DNA of 64,000 nucleotides, from NCBI RefSeq assembly GCF_009826975.1, contig NZ_WUMO01000004.1, positions 372,001-436,000 on the forward strand, in the 5' to 3' direction. Below, piece by piece: positions 18,085 to 27,119 of this stretch. Origin of the DNA: Flavobacterium sp. HBTb2-11-1 (GTDB taxonomy: Bacteria > Bacteroidota > Bacteroidia > Flavobacteriales > Flavobacteriaceae). Position 1 is the stretch's first letter. Every line of letters begins with the position of its first letter. The notes below the pieces were generated by a model, which saw only the letters and a list, made by a program, of their open reading frames with translations, did no database searches and had not been told where the DNA came from. The position numbers and the translations under genes were made by a program.

Positions 18085-19030
18085 ATTGCGCTTTCTTTTG
18101 TAATGGACTGATGATTTGAACATTCTGAAAAACAATTGCGCCTTTTACAACTCCAGCAATTGTAGATCTTAATGCATCAATGATTTGCATCTTTAATTCG
18201 CTCTTTGGGTAAATCAAACTTACCTCTCGGGCTGGTTTTGGTTCCTTAAAATTACGAAGTTTCAGTTTATCGGATTCTTTTAAGTCTAAGGTGTGCAAGT
18301 ACGGAAGTAACGTTGTACCAAGGCCTTCGTCTGCCAATTTAATTAAAGTTTCAAAACTTCCGCTTTGAATCTGAAAATTATTTTGATCGACGTCAGAGAC
18401 GCTTTTACATAAATTCAAAATGCCGTCTCTAAAACAGTGACCGTCTTGTAAAAGCAGAATTTCATTGAGGTTTAAGTCGGCTACTTCAATTTCTTCTTTC
18501 TGAAAACTAGCATGATGCTCAGGAATGTAGGCTACGAATGGTTCAAAGTACAATACAATTTCCTTGATTTTTTCGTCTTCAAGCGGCGTTGCGGCAATTG
18601 CAGCATCTAGATGCCCGTTTTTTAGTTTTGTAATGATTTCCTCTGTATTCAGCTCCTCAATTAAGAGTTTTACTTTTGGATATTTCTTAATGAAATTATT
18701 CAAAAACATGGGCAGAAGTGTAGGCATAATCGTTGGAATAATTCCTAGACGAAATTCTCCGCCAATAAAACCTTTCTGCTGTTCTACGATATCTTTTATG
18801 CGATCGGCTTCGTTTACGATGTTTTTCGCCTGGCTGACAATTTTTTGTCCTATGTCAGTAAGCTGAATTGGTTTTTTGCTTCTATCGAAGATTAAGATAT
18901 TAAGCTCCTCTTCAATCTTTTGTATCTGCATACTTAAAGTTGGCTGTGTTACGAAGCATTTTTCAGCAGCAAGAGTGAAGTTTTTATGCTCAGCAACCGC
19001 TAACACATATTGCAATTGAGTTATAGTCAT
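18083..19030 (-). CDS. oxyR: OxyR-type LysR regulator of hydrogen peroxide response
   Basis: A 315-residue LysR family regulator. The N-terminal winged helix is at about 1-60 (TLAAEKCFVTQPTLSMQIQK). The effector domain contains the two redox cysteines of OxyR in the correct register, C199 and C208 (HCFRDGILNLC), eight residues apart as in Escherichia coli. Oxidation by H2O2 forms a disulfide between them and activates transcription. It is divergently transcribed from dps, a classic OxyR target, across a 107-base gap. Confidence 0.93.
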   Translation of the reverse strand: MTITQLQYVLAVAEHKNFTLAAEKCFVTQPTLSMQIQKIEEELNILIFDRSKKPIQLTDIGQKIVSQAKNIVNEADRIKDIVEQQKGFIGGEFRLGIIPTIMPTLLPMFLNNFIKKYPKVKLLIEELNTEEIITKLKNGHLDAAIAATPLEDEKIKEIVLYFEPFVAYIPEHHASFQKEEIEVADLNLNEILLLQDGHCFRDGILNLCKSVSDVDQNNFQIQSGSFETLIKLADEGLGTTLLPYLHTLDLKESDKLKLRNFKEPKPAREVSLIYPKSELKMQIIDALRSTIAGVVKGAIVFQNVQIISPLQKKAQ

Positions 19031-19102
19031 GTTGATAGTAATTTGTGATGCGAAAATAAGAAAATATAATTTTTATTTATATATATTTTAGTAAAGTTAC
19101 TC

Positions 19103-19110
19103 TAAATTTG
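19103..19110 (+). promoter_or_regulatory. -7 box of the dps promoter
   Basis: TAAATTTG matches TAnnTTTG 27 bases before the dps ATG. No TTG is found at the -33 position, which would fit an activator-dependent promoter. Confidence 0.55.
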
Positions 19111-19137
19111 TAGTAAATTAGTGTAAAAAATAAGATT

Positions 19138-19617
19138 ATGAAGACAAATATTTTAGGATTACCAGTAAAAGAATCAGAATTGTTAGTACAAGAATTGAAT
19201 GTATTATTATCAAATTTTCAAGTATATTATCAAAACTTAAGAGGGATTCACTGGAATATTCGCGGAAAGCGCTTCTTTGATTTACATGTTAAGTTTGAAG
19301 AATTATATACAGATGCACAACTTAAAATAGATATGATCGCAGAAAGAGTGCTAACAATAGGAGGAACGCCTCTGCATACTTTTGAAGATTATATTCAAAA
19401 TAATAAATTGACGGTTGGAAAGAATATTTCTAACGATGAAAAAGCAGTTCAATTGATTGTTCACTCCTTATCTGATTTATTAAAAATCGAAAGAGAAATA
19501 TTGAACAAATCTGACGAAATTAATGATGAAGGAACCAATTCTATGATGAGCGACTTTATTGCTGAGCAGGAAAAAACAATTTGGATGATGAATGCTTGGT
19601 TAGAAGAATCGTTATAA
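19138..19617 (+). CDS. dps: Dps-family DNA-binding ferritin-like protein
   Basis: A 159-residue four-helix protein of the Dps/miniferritin family, which oxidises Fe(II) with H2O2 and protects DNA as a dodecamer. The ferroxidase-site signature is visible: the histidine in RGIHWNIRGKRFFDLHVKFEE (about 39-59) and the downstream acidic residues YTDAQLKIDMIAERVLTIGG (about 62-80). It lacks a lysine-rich N-terminal tail. It lies divergent to oxyR and has its own terminator. Confidence 0.93.
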   Translation: MKTNILGLPVKESELLVQELNVLLSNFQVYYQNLRGIHWNIRGKRFFDLHVKFEELYTDAQLKIDMIAERVLTIGGTPLHTFEDYIQNNKLTVGKNISNDEKAVQLIVHSLSDLLKIEREILNKSDEINDEGTNSMMSDFIAEQEKTIWMMNAWLEESL

Positions 19618-19640
19618 TATATTGGTTTTTAATAAAATAG

Positions 19641-19676
19641 AAGCAGAATGGGATGAAAATTGCATTCTGCTTTTTT
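19641..19676 (+). terminator. Terminator of dps
   Basis: The stem AAGCAGAATG / CATTCTGCTT is followed by six T and TTTG. Confidence 0.85.
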
Positions 19677-19739
19677 GTTTGTGTTAAATTTCTATAAAAA
19701 TCTCTTTGATTTTATTTGTTTAACGCTATTTTTGCTTTG

Positions 19740-20021
19740 ATGAAATTTATAGCCCGCATATTATTATTCATTTTTATTGCCTTCTTATCGACCCCAACAA
19801 TTGTTCAGGCGTTAAAGAAAGGGAATAATACGGCTATATCTTTTAGCATTGCTGAAGAAGAAGTGCACAAGGAACTTAAAAATGTAGTTCACCCTACAAT
19901 TCTTGAGCATGAAGTTTTGATTCCGGTTTATATCGAGAAAAAAACAATTATTTCTGAAAATATTGTCAAACTAGACAACATATCTCCGAGCATATTTGCT
20001 CCACCGCCAAACGTAGCATAA
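19740..20021 (+). CDS. Small exported protein upstream of the SulP gene (93 aa)
   Basis: A 93-residue protein. Residues 1-24 form a signal peptide or anchor (KFIARILLFIFIAFLST). The remainder is polar and ends in SPSIFAPPPNVA. I chose the ATG at 19740; an in-frame TTG at 19716 would only add residues in front of the signal sequence. It lies 84 bases ahead of the SulP transporter gene on the same strand, so it is probably part of that transcription unit. No function can be assigned. Confidence 0.6.
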   Translation: MKFIARILLFIFIAFLSTPTIVQALKKGNNTAISFSIAEEEVHKELKNVVHPTILEHEVLIPVYIEKKTIISENIVKLDNISPSIFAPPPNVA

Positions 20022-20104
20022 TACTTCCGATTATTTTGATCTTTATCCGCATTTCTATTGAGATGTGGCAAATCTTTAATGAATAATTTTTTTAGTATTA
20101 TATT

Positions 20105-21751
20105 ATGACAAAAAAAATCAATCTTTTTGCTAACCTTAAATCTGATTTTGCTTCAGGTTTAGTGGTTTTCTTGGTGGCTCTTCCATTGTGTTTAGGTATT
20201 GCAATGGCTTCTGGAGCACCGTTATTTTCTGGAATTATCGCTGGTGTTGTGGGGGGTATCGTTGTAGGATATTTAAGCCAATCACATATTAGTGTATCAG
20301 GTCCAGCTGCTGGGTTAACCGCTATCATTTTAACCGCTATTACCGATTTAGGTGCGTTCGATGTATTTTTAATGTCTGTTTTTATTGCTGGACTAATTCA
20401 ATTAGCATTAGGATTTTTAAAAGCGGGAAGTATATCGAATTATTTTCCAACAAACGTAATAGAGGGTATGTTAGCCGGTATCGGAATTATTATTATCTTA
20501 AAACAAATACCGCACGCTTTTGGTTATGATGCAGATTTCGAAGGAGATCAAGCTTTTATTCAAAATGATGGAAGTAATTCGTTTTCATTTTTGTTTGATG
20601 TTTTAAATCATATTCATTTAGGAGCTGTTGTGGTTTCGGCAGTTTCATTAGTAATTTTATTAGCTTGGGATAAAGTTCCTTTCTTAAAAAGAATAAAACT
20701 GGTTCCAGGAGCTTTAGTCGCTGTTATTGCTGGAGTAGTTTTAAACGAAATATTTGTATCTACAGGAAGCACTTTGGCAATTGCGAAAGAACATTTGGTT
20801 TCTTTGCCAGTTCCAAAATCTTTTGAAGACTTTAAATCAATTATAATAATGCCAGACTTCACTGCTGTTACAAATCCGCAAGTTTGGGTGGTTGCTATTA
20901 CAATTGCCATTGTCGCTTCTATTGAGACTCTTTTATGTATTGAGGCTTCTGATAGAATGGATGTGCAAAAACGTTATACTGACACCAATGTTGAGCTTAA
21001 AGCTCAGGGAATAGGAAACGTAGTCAGTTCGCTTTTAGGAGGACTTCCTATGACATCTGTTGTGGTGCGTTCGTCAGCGAATAACAATGCAGGCGCAAAA
21101 TCTAAAATGTCAACTATTATTCACGGTATACTTTTATTAATAAGTGTATTATCTATTCCGGCAATTCTGAACAAAATTCCGTTGGCAACATTGGCGACGG
21201 TTTTGATTTTGGTCGGATATAAATTAGCAAAACCAGCAACCTTTATGCATTTCTGGGAAAAGGGGAAATACCAGTTTGTACCTTTCATCGCAACTTTGGT
21301 CTTTGTTGTTGCGACAGATTTGCTAAAAGGTGTTGCGTTGGGAATTATCATCAGTATTATTTTTGTTTTGAGAGGAAATTTAAAAAGAGCTTATGTCTTT
21401 AAAAAAGAAGAATATGAAGACGGTGATATCATTCATATCGATTTAGCGCAGGAAGTTTCGTTTTTAAATAAAGCGGCTATCAAACAGACTTTAAATGAAA
21501 TTCCAGAAAATTCAAAAGTAATCATCAATGCTCATGATACGGAGTATATTGCGCATGATGTTTTAGATTTGATTCGCGAATTTAAAGAAACTAGAGCAGT
21601 TGATGAAAATATAAAAGTGAAGCTTAAAGGATTTAAAGAAGCATACGAACTAGAAAATACGCCAGAAAATAATAATCATGTTACGATTGAACATTATTAT
21701 GATGTGGCAAAAAGAGAACTGGTTAAAAGAGAAGTTGTTAGAGAAGAATAA
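20105..21751 (+). CDS. SulP family inorganic anion transporter (probable bicarbonate transporter)
   Basis: A 548-residue membrane transporter of the SulP/SLC26 family. Residues about 10-430 make 12-14 membrane segments, with the family motif SGPAAGLTAIILTAI near 65. The end, about 440-548, is a soluble STAS-like domain (DIIHIDLAQEVSFLNKAA). SulP proteins carry sulfate, bicarbonate or other anions. Here a beta carbonic anhydrase gene follows within 115 bases on the same strand, which favours bicarbonate. This substrate is inferred from context only. Confidence 0.88.
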   Translation: MTKKINLFANLKSDFASGLVVFLVALPLCLGIAMASGAPLFSGIIAGVVGGIVVGYLSQSHISVSGPAAGLTAIILTAITDLGAFDVFLMSVFIAGLIQLALGFLKAGSISNYFPTNVIEGMLAGIGIIIILKQIPHAFGYDADFEGDQAFIQNDGSNSFSFLFDVLNHIHLGAVVVSAVSLVILLAWDKVPFLKRIKLVPGALVAVIAGVVLNEIFVSTGSTLAIAKEHLVSLPVPKSFEDFKSIIIMPDFTAVTNPQVWVVAITIAIVASIETLLCIEASDRMDVQKRYTDTNVELKAQGIGNVVSSLLGGLPMTSVVVRSSANNNAGAKSKMSTIIHGILLLISVLSIPAILNKIPLATLATVLILVGYKLAKPATFMHFWEKGKYQFVPFIATLVFVVATDLLKGVALGIIISIIFVLRGNLKRAYVFKKEEYEDGDIIHIDLAQEVSFLNKAAIKQTLNEIPENSKVIINAHDTEYIAHDVLDLIREFKETRAVDENIKVKLKGFKEAYELENTPENNNHVTIEHYYDVAKRELVKREVVREE

Positions 21752-21865
21752 TTAAATTTAGGAGTTTTTAAGGCCTAAGAAATGTCAAAATTTAGGTAAC
21801 TTTACATCAAGTTCATTTTTTGAGGCTATTATAACTTAAAAATTACCACACAAAAAAATAAAGAA

Positions 21866-22501
21866 ATGAGAAAATTTTATGAGCAGTTATTAGAAAACAA
21901 TAAAAAGTGGGTTGAAACTTCATTGGCAAAAGACCCGAATTATTTTGCTGATTTGGCAAAAGGACAACAGCCACCATTATTGTGGATTGGGTGTTCTGAC
22001 AGCCGTGTTCCTGCAAACGAAATTGTTGGCGCAAAACCAGGAGAAGTTTTTGTTCACCGTAACATTGCCAATATGGTAGTGCATTCTGATATGAATATGC
22101 TTAGTGTTCTGGATTATGCCGTAAATGTTTTAAAAATTAAGCATATCATTGTGTGCGGACACTACGGATGCGGTGGTGTGAAAGCTGCAATGGGTAACCA
22201 GTCGGTTGGAATTATTGATAACTGGATTCGTCACATTAAAGATGAGTATCGTTTACATGACAAATATTTGAACTCAATTGAAGATGAAACAGAACGTTTT
22301 AATGCTTTTGTTGAAATCAATGCAAAAGAACAAGTTTATAATTTAGCTAAAACATCAATTGTTCAAGGAGCTTGGAAAAATGGACAAGACCTTATGCTTC
22401 ACGGTTGGGTTTACGGATTGAATTCTGGTTTTGTAACCGATTTGAATGTAACCATCAGTTCAAACGATGAATTGGATTCAGTTTATCAGTTAGACCTTTA
22501 A
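21866..22501 (+). CDS. can: Beta-class carbonic anhydrase
   Basis: A 211-residue zinc enzyme interconverting CO2 and bicarbonate. The zinc ligands are C43 (IGCSDSR), H99 and C102 (CGHYGCGG). The Asp-Arg dyad D45/R47 near the metal is also present. The length is normal for the family. It lies in the same direction behind the SulP transporter, which suggests a bicarbonate-supply pair. A hairpin terminator closes the unit. Confidence 0.95.
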   Translation: MRKFYEQLLENNKKWVETSLAKDPNYFADLAKGQQPPLLWIGCSDSRVPANEIVGAKPGEVFVHRNIANMVVHSDMNMLSVLDYAVNVLKIKHIIVCGHYGCGGVKAAMGNQSVGIIDNWIRHIKDEYRLHDKYLNSIEDETERFNAFVEINAKEQVYNLAKTSIVQGAWKNGQDLMLHGWVYGLNSGFVTDLNVTISSNDELDSVYQLDL

Positions 22502-22511
22502 TAGATAAATA

Positions 22512-22543
22512 GAAATCGCCCTTATAAAGGGCGATTTTTTTTA
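22512..22543. terminator. Terminator after carbonic anhydrase
   Basis: The stem AAATCGCCC / GGGCGATTT has the loop TTATAAA and a run of T, and lies between convergent genes. Confidence 0.87.
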
Positions 22544-23743
22544 TTCGTTTTCGTCTAAATTCTCATTAAATGCTGATGGAAGCATTGTTGGAATAAACTT
22601 AATCAATATCGGCAATAATAAGCTTCCTCCCGGAAGTAAGAAAATTGTAAGTGACGGAATGGTTTTACAGATATCTAAAAGCTGTTTTTTTACTTTTTTC
22701 TTTTCCTTCGCATCCAAATCTCTTGTTGTAGAATAGGCAAGAAGCACCATTAATTCTTTACTTTGAACAATCTCTTTAATTAATCTGTTTTTATTTCTTA
22801 TAATTAATTTGACTACGCTGTGCGTCATTTGGTCATAAAAATGTTTGACAGGATTTGAATAATTAAAGTACGGTATTTTCTTTTTGTGAGTGGTGATAAA
22901 AGTATTGGTTGTGTCCATACTTTTGGTCACAAAATCATCAGGAACTCCCATTGTTGAACCTAAGGCATATAGAAAATACGATTCTTCATTTTCTACAACG
23001 CCATCACTCCACAACGCCATTCCGGCCATGTCAATCAGGTAATATTGCTCCAATTTGTTTTTAAAGTAATCAAGATTCAAAGTTTCTAAAGTCTCAACTG
23101 TTACTTTTGAAAATTTTGAATAGCGAATAGAAGCTTCAAAAAGTTTTATCAGAAGATCGTCGTGCTGCGATTTTACAGTTTTGGTTTTCAAAGCCAAACC
23201 AACAATTCCAAGAACTGTTTCTTCAATTCGTTTTAAATATTTTTCAGGAATTTCTCCGTGTTCCAAATATTGTCTGAAAGCTAAAACATCAATAAACAAA
23301 AGCGCATTGGTCACCAAATGCGAAAAGTTTTTGCTGATAATGCTGTCATTGGTTTGAACTCTCTGGTCAATAATATTTTCCAGAGATAGAGAAGGAGTGT
23401 CTTTAGGCAATAAAATTTTAAACAAATTAAATCCTTCTGGATTCATTTGCTTGTAAAACTTTAAAACTTCTGAAATAAAATTTTTAGGTTCCGAATTTCT
23501 TTTCTCTAAGCAAAACACATGGTAGAGCGTATTAAGTAAAGCTACTTTTGAAATTTCGGTTTTAAACCAGCCTTTTATCGGAATTGGAACTTGTGAATCT
23601 ATAGCAATAATATGGCCGTAAATAAATCCCGTTTCTCTCACTTTATAGTAAAACAAGTCTACAGTCTCAAAAGGAATAGCTTCTGAAAACTTCTGTTCAC
23701 TAAAAAACTTATCGATCCAGCCTGGTGCTGATGGATTAATCAT
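22541..23743 (-). CDS. LETM1-related, biofilm-associated family protein
   Basis: A 400-residue protein. Most of it is soluble and helical. The C-terminal part (about 345-400) has KKKVKKQLLDICKTIPSL followed by a hydrophobic stretch (FLLPGGSLLLPILIKFIP), which resembles the membrane segment of LETM1 family proteins. Proteins of this type are annotated in Flavobacteriia as LETM1-related biofilm-associated. I infer the name from that resemblance; no transport role is shown. It is monocistronic and convergent with the carbonic anhydrase gene. Confidence 0.65.
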   Translation of the reverse strand: MINPSAPGWIDKFFSEQKFSEAIPFETVDLFYYKVRETGFIYGHIIAIDSQVPIPIKGWFKTEISKVALLNTLYHVFCLEKRNSEPKNFISEVLKFYKQMNPEGFNLFKILLPKDTPSLSLENIIDQRVQTNDSIISKNFSHLVTNALLFIDVLAFRQYLEHGEIPEKYLKRIEETVLGIVGLALKTKTVKSQHDDLLIKLFEASIRYSKFSKVTVETLETLNLDYFKNKLEQYYLIDMAGMALWSDGVVENEESYFLYALGSTMGVPDDFVTKSMDTTNTFITTHKKKIPYFNYSNPVKHFYDQMTHSVVKLIIRNKNRLIKEIVQSKELMVLLAYSTTRDLDAKEKKKVKKQLLDICKTIPSLTIFLLPGGSLLLPILIKFIPTMLPSAFNENLDENE

Positions 23744-23806
23744 GGACTTAATTTTGCTGATGCAAAGCTATGTCTTTTTCTTGTTTTAGGATTCATTTTA
23801 AAATGA

Positions 23807-23846
23807 AATAACCGCTATATTTTGTTAAAAATAGCGGTTATTCAAA
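23807..23846 (-). terminator. Terminator downstream of sodC
   Basis: The stem AATAACCGCTAT / ATAGCGGTTATT has a 12-base AT-rich loop and lies directly after the sodC stop codon on the minus strand. Confidence 0.8.
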
Positions 23847-23852
23847 TATTTC

Positions 23853-24380
23853 TTATTTAATGATTCCTGCGCAAGCCACTCTTCCTCCGGCATTTCCTGT
23901 TGGCTGAGTGGTAAAATCATCTGTTCCTGCATGTACGATCAAACCTTTTCCAAGAACATCTTTATTAGAATCTCCACATCCAACACACCATTCGTCTGTA
24001 GTTAGGGTGATAGATCCGTTACCTTTTGCGTCAGCTGTAAAGTTTCCGATATCACCTTTATGATATTCTCCAACTCCCCATTTTCCATGTTTTTTGAAAG
24101 TTGGATTCCAGTGTCCTCCAGCAGAACTTCCGTCTGCGGCGCTGCAATCTGCTTTTTCATGAATATGGATAGCGTGGACTCCAGGCTCTAATCCTGTGAT
24201 TTTTGCTGTAAAAGTTACTTTGCCATTTTTCTCAACAAAAGTAGCAGTTCCGGCTACTTTACTGTTGCTTTTTGGTTCTAGCGCAACAGTTAGAGTTTTG
24301 GCATCATTTGATTTATTATTTGTTTTACAGCCAATGATTAAGGCTGTAATTATAGCGAAAGAAACAATTAGTTTTTTCAT
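23853..24380 (-). CDS. sodC: Copper-zinc superoxide dismutase, lipoprotein
   Basis: A Cu,Zn superoxide dismutase of 175 residues. The metal ligands are visible in IHIHEKADCS (copper), AGGHWNP, HGKWGVGEYHKGD (shared and zinc histidines) and IVHAGTDDF. Two cysteines for the structural disulfide are in ADCSAA and RVACAG. The N-terminus MKKLIVSFAIITALIIGC has a lipobox, so it is probably anchored in the envelope and detoxifies superoxide there. I chose the ATG at 24380, which starts the signal peptide; an upstream ATG at 24392 would only add MPID. Confidence 0.92.
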   Translation of the reverse strand: MKKLIVSFAIITALIIGCKTNNKSNDAKTLTVALEPKSNSKVAGTATFVEKNGKVTFTAKITGLEPGVHAIHIHEKADCSAADGSSAGGHWNPTFKKHGKWGVGEYHKGDIGNFTADAKGNGSITLTTDEWCVGCGDSNKDVLGKGLIVHAGTDDFTTQPTGNAGGRVACAGIIK

Positions 24381-24592
24381 ATCTATGGGCATTTTAATTA
24401 AAGATTAAGTAAATTTAACATAAAATAACGGAACTGATTAACTCTAAAAGTTAAAAAAAAGTCAAACTATACGTTATAATTTGATATTGATTGAGTTAAA
24501 AACCGAAAATATTGTTTAAATTCGTATAGGTTTTTAACGAATAATTTCTGAAAACCACTTATCTAATTCGCTCACATTTAATTCTTAATGTT

Positions 24593-25018
24593 ATGATGAA
24601 AAAGATTTTTACCCTCGTTTTTTTTAGTTCGTTTTTAATTTCTTGTAAATGCGCAAAAACGGATGCAGTTTCTAAGCTTGATGGAACTTGGGAATTGAAT
24701 TATATCTCGGATGCACAAACTTTTGATGCATTATATCCAAATAAAAAGCCAACCATAAATTTTAGCATTAAAGAGAATAGGGTATCCGGAAACAACAGCT
24801 GTAATTCATACACTGGAAAACTGAATGTGACTGGCAGCAAAATTGATTTTACGCAACCCATGGCCGTAACCAAGATGATGTGTTTGGATGGCGGTAAAGG
24901 GGAGCAGGCTTACATGAGTACACTGCAAAAAATTACATCATATGATATAACAGATGATGGCAAAACATTGAATTTTATTTCTGGAGATATTGCCATGATG
25001 CGTTTCACTAAAAAATAA
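24593..25018 (+). CDS. META domain lipoprotein
   Basis: A 141-residue lipoprotein with a signal peptide and lipobox (SFLISCKC). The mature part is a META-domain beta-fold, the type found in HslJ and many Bacteroidota lipoproteins: LDGTWELNYI near residue 30, VSGNNSCNSYTGKL near 65 and a methionine-rich AVTKMMCLDGG near 95. The function of this domain is unclear; heat-shock and envelope roles have been suggested. It is followed after four bases by the DUF4251 gene, so an operon is likely. The next ATG, one codon on, is an equal start. Confidence 0.82.
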   Translation: MMKKIFTLVFFSSFLISCKCAKTDAVSKLDGTWELNYISDAQTFDALYPNKKPTINFSIKENRVSGNNSCNSYTGKLNVTGSKIDFTQPMAVTKMMCLDGGKGEQAYMSTLQKITSYDITDDGKTLNFISGDIAMMRFTKK

Positions 25019-25022
25019 TGCT

Positions 25023-25541
25023 ATGAAAACGAAATTATCTGCTTTACTTTTTTTAGTTAGTGTTCTAAACTTTTCAGTTTCAGCACAAGAAAAATCAAAA
25101 AAAGAACTCAAACAAGAAAGAGAGTTACAGAAACAAAATGAAATTAAGAAACTTATAGATTCTCAAAACTTTGTTTTCGAAGCTCAAAAAGCAACGCCAC
25201 AAGGAGGGAGATTAATTCAGCTGGACTATAATACATATTTTTTAAAGTTTAAAGCTGATAGTACAACTTGTGATCTTCCTTTTTTTGGACGTGGTTATAA
25301 TGTGGGATACAATAGTGATGGCGGAATAAAATTTGAAGGCAAACCCGAAAATATTAGAGTTGAAAGTAAAAAGAATAATACTATTCTAAAAGCGACAGTA
25401 AGAGGGAAAAGCGATGTTTATGATTTACTGTTTTCTATCTTTTATAACGGAAGCACAACACTTTCTGTCAGTAGTAATAATAGAGGCCCAATTAGCTATG
25501 ATGGAATAATATATGCTCCCAAAACAGCGGAGAAACAATGA
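25023..25541 (+). CDS. DUF4251 family exported protein
   Basis: A 172-residue exported protein with a signal peptide ending at SVSAQEKSK, a charged helix after it (KKELKQERELQKQNEIKKL), then a beta-rich region (about 70-165, GRGYNVGYNSDGGIKFEG). The pattern of an N-terminal helix, FVFEAQKATPQGG and a later beta-fold is that of DUF4251, a Bacteroidota family of unknown function. It is the second gene of a probable operon with the META lipoprotein. Confidence 0.78.
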   Translation: MKTKLSALLFLVSVLNFSVSAQEKSKKELKQERELQKQNEIKKLIDSQNFVFEAQKATPQGGRLIQLDYNTYFLKFKADSTTCDLPFFGRGYNVGYNSDGGIKFEGKPENIRVESKKNNTILKATVRGKSDVYDLLFSIFYNGSTTLSVSSNNRGPISYDGIIYAPKTAEKQ

Positions 25542-25583
25542 TATAATTCATGGGGTAAACTTGTCACAAATTCGTCTGAATAT

Positions 25584-26498
25584 ATGGTAAGAATCTTTTT
25601 TTGGTTAGTAAAGTGGCAGTTTTCGCTTTTGGTTTTCTTTTTTGGTGTGTTGTCCCTATCTGCTCAGGATTTGGAACCTCGAGCGTATGCTAATGTTCCT
25701 AAAGATTTAAATGTAATTGCTGCAGGTTATGTTTTTATAAATGGAAATGTGCTTACAGATCCTTCTCTACCTATAAAAGATTTTACACTTCAAAGCCATA
25801 ATATGGCTGTGAATTATATTAGAACGTTTGGATTGGCAAATAAATTGGCTCGTATACAGGTTGGACTGCCTTTTACTTTTATGGATGGATCTGCTGTAGT
25901 TAGTGATCAGCTGGTTACTGGCTCAAGAACTGGTTTTGCAGATATGAAAGTACGTTTTGGCATTAATTTGCTAGGTTCTCCTGCACTTGATAAATCTGAA
26001 TTCAGAAGTTTTGAGCAAAAAACAATTCTTGGAGTCAGTTTGGTTACTTCAATCCCAACAGGAAGATATTATGGAGATAAACAAGTAAATATTGGAACAA
26101 ACCGATGGGCTTTCAAGCCAGAAATAGGAGTATCGAAACGGTTTGCTCATGTGTATGCTGAGGCCTATGGCGGGGTTTGGTTTTATACGGATAATAATGA
26201 TTATCTAGGAAAAAAATTAGAGCAAAAACCAACCTACAGCCTTCAGGCGCATGCAAGCTATTATTTTAAAAATCAAATGTGGGTTGGCTTCAATACGACT
26301 TGGTTTTTTGGAGGTCGAACTATTACTGATGGCGTTTCGGATGATAGCCAGATTGATAACTGGCGCGTAGGAGGAACTTTTTCTACTCCAATTGCAAAAG
26401 GGCAATCCATTAGATTTCAATATCATATTGGGGCGTATACCAACAACGGACTAAATTATTATGCGCTTTCAGCAGTTTACCAATACTCTTTCTTTTAA
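25584..26498 (+). CDS. Outer-membrane transporter-like beta-barrel (Phenol_MetA_deg type)
   Basis: A 304-residue protein with a signal peptide (about 1-30, ending LSLSAQD). The mature part is an alternating hydrophobic/polar beta-barrel ending in YALSAVYQYSFF, an outer-membrane C-terminal signature. The sequence pattern (NMAVNYIRTFGLANKLARIQ, TILGVSLVTSIPTGRYYGDK) fits the family named after the meta-pathway of phenol degradation, which is annotated broadly as putative transporter. The substrate is unknown. It follows the DUF4251 gene by 42 bases on the same strand. Confidence 0.75.
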   Translation: MVRIFFWLVKWQFSLLVFFFGVLSLSAQDLEPRAYANVPKDLNVIAAGYVFINGNVLTDPSLPIKDFTLQSHNMAVNYIRTFGLANKLARIQVGLPFTFMDGSAVVSDQLVTGSRTGFADMKVRFGINLLGSPALDKSEFRSFEQKTILGVSLVTSIPTGRYYGDKQVNIGTNRWAFKPEIGVSKRFAHVYAEAYGGVWFYTDNNDYLGKKLEQKPTYSLQAHASYYFKNQMWVGFNTTWFFGGRTITDGVSDDSQIDNWRVGGTFSTPIAKGQSIRFQYHIGAYTNNGLNYYALSAVYQYSFF

Positions 26499-26530
26499 AA
26501 TGTTATTTTATTTAAAGTGTTTAAAATCAG

Positions 26531-26538
26531 TATATTTG
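26531..26538 (+). promoter_or_regulatory. -7 box upstream of the 163-aa exported protein gene
   Basis: TATATTTG matches TAnnTTTG and lies 42 bases before the ATG at 26580. Its position inside the longer open frame from 26517 supports the shorter start. Confidence 0.5.
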
Positions 26539-26579
26539 AGTATGCATATATTTTTAAAAACAAATTTAAAATTAAAACT

Positions 26580-27071
26580 ATGAAAAAATTAGGACTTATT
26601 CTTATCATGGCGGCAGCCTCGTTTTCATCTTATGCACAGTCTTCTTATAAAGAAGATTTAGAAGTAGTACAAAGTGTTTATGGAAAATCTAAAGCAGATC
26701 TGGTAAAACAGTACATGAACTTATCTGATGCACAAGCCGCTGCTTTCACTAAAGTTTATGATGATTATGAAACGTCGCGAAAAGCCTTAGGGCAGACAAA
26801 GTTTCAACTATTAAATGATTATGCAGCTAATTATGAAACTTTAACAGATGCAAAAGCTGATGAGTTGGCAAAGGCTACTTTAAAAAACCACGTTGATTAC
26901 GAGAAGCTTTATTCTAAGACTTATAATCAGGCAAAAAAAGCAATTGGTTCAATAAACGCGGCAAAGTTTATTCAGCTTGAGGTTTATCTTCAAACTATAA
27001 TAAGAAGCGAAATTTTAGAAGCAATTCCGTTTATTGGTGAAATGGACAAAAATAAAACTAAAACGATGTAA
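26580..27071 (+). CDS. Exported helical protein (163 aa), unknown function
   Basis: A 163-residue exported protein with a signal peptide (KKLGLILIMAAASFSSYAQ). The mature protein is almost entirely helical and charged, with repeats of a LTDAKADELAKATLKNH type, so it could be a Spy-like periplasmic protein, though no Spy motif is certain. I chose the ATG at 26580 because a promoter-like TATATTTG lies upstream within the longer frame, and the upstream start would be GTG. A hairpin terminator follows. Confidence 0.72.
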   Translation: MKKLGLILIMAAASFSSYAQSSYKEDLEVVQSVYGKSKADLVKQYMNLSDAQAAAFTKVYDDYETSRKALGQTKFQLLNDYAANYETLTDAKADELAKATLKNHVDYEKLYSKTYNQAKKAIGSINAAKFIQLEVYLQTIIRSEILEAIPFIGEMDKNKTKTM

Positions 27072-27083
27072 AATATTCGTTTT

Positions 27084-27119
27084 AAAAAAAAAGGGAATCA
27101 ATTTGATTCCCTTTTTTTA
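27084..27119. terminator. Bidirectional terminator
   Basis: The stem AAAAAAAGGGAATCA / TGATTCCCTTTTTTT lies between the + exported-protein gene and the minus chitinase gene, whose stop codon overlaps it. Confidence 0.87.

Noticed and set aside
19086..19107. TTTAG-N10-CTAAA dyad as an OxyR site
   Set aside because: It overlaps the -7 box, an unlikely place for an activator, and is made of common AT-rich words.
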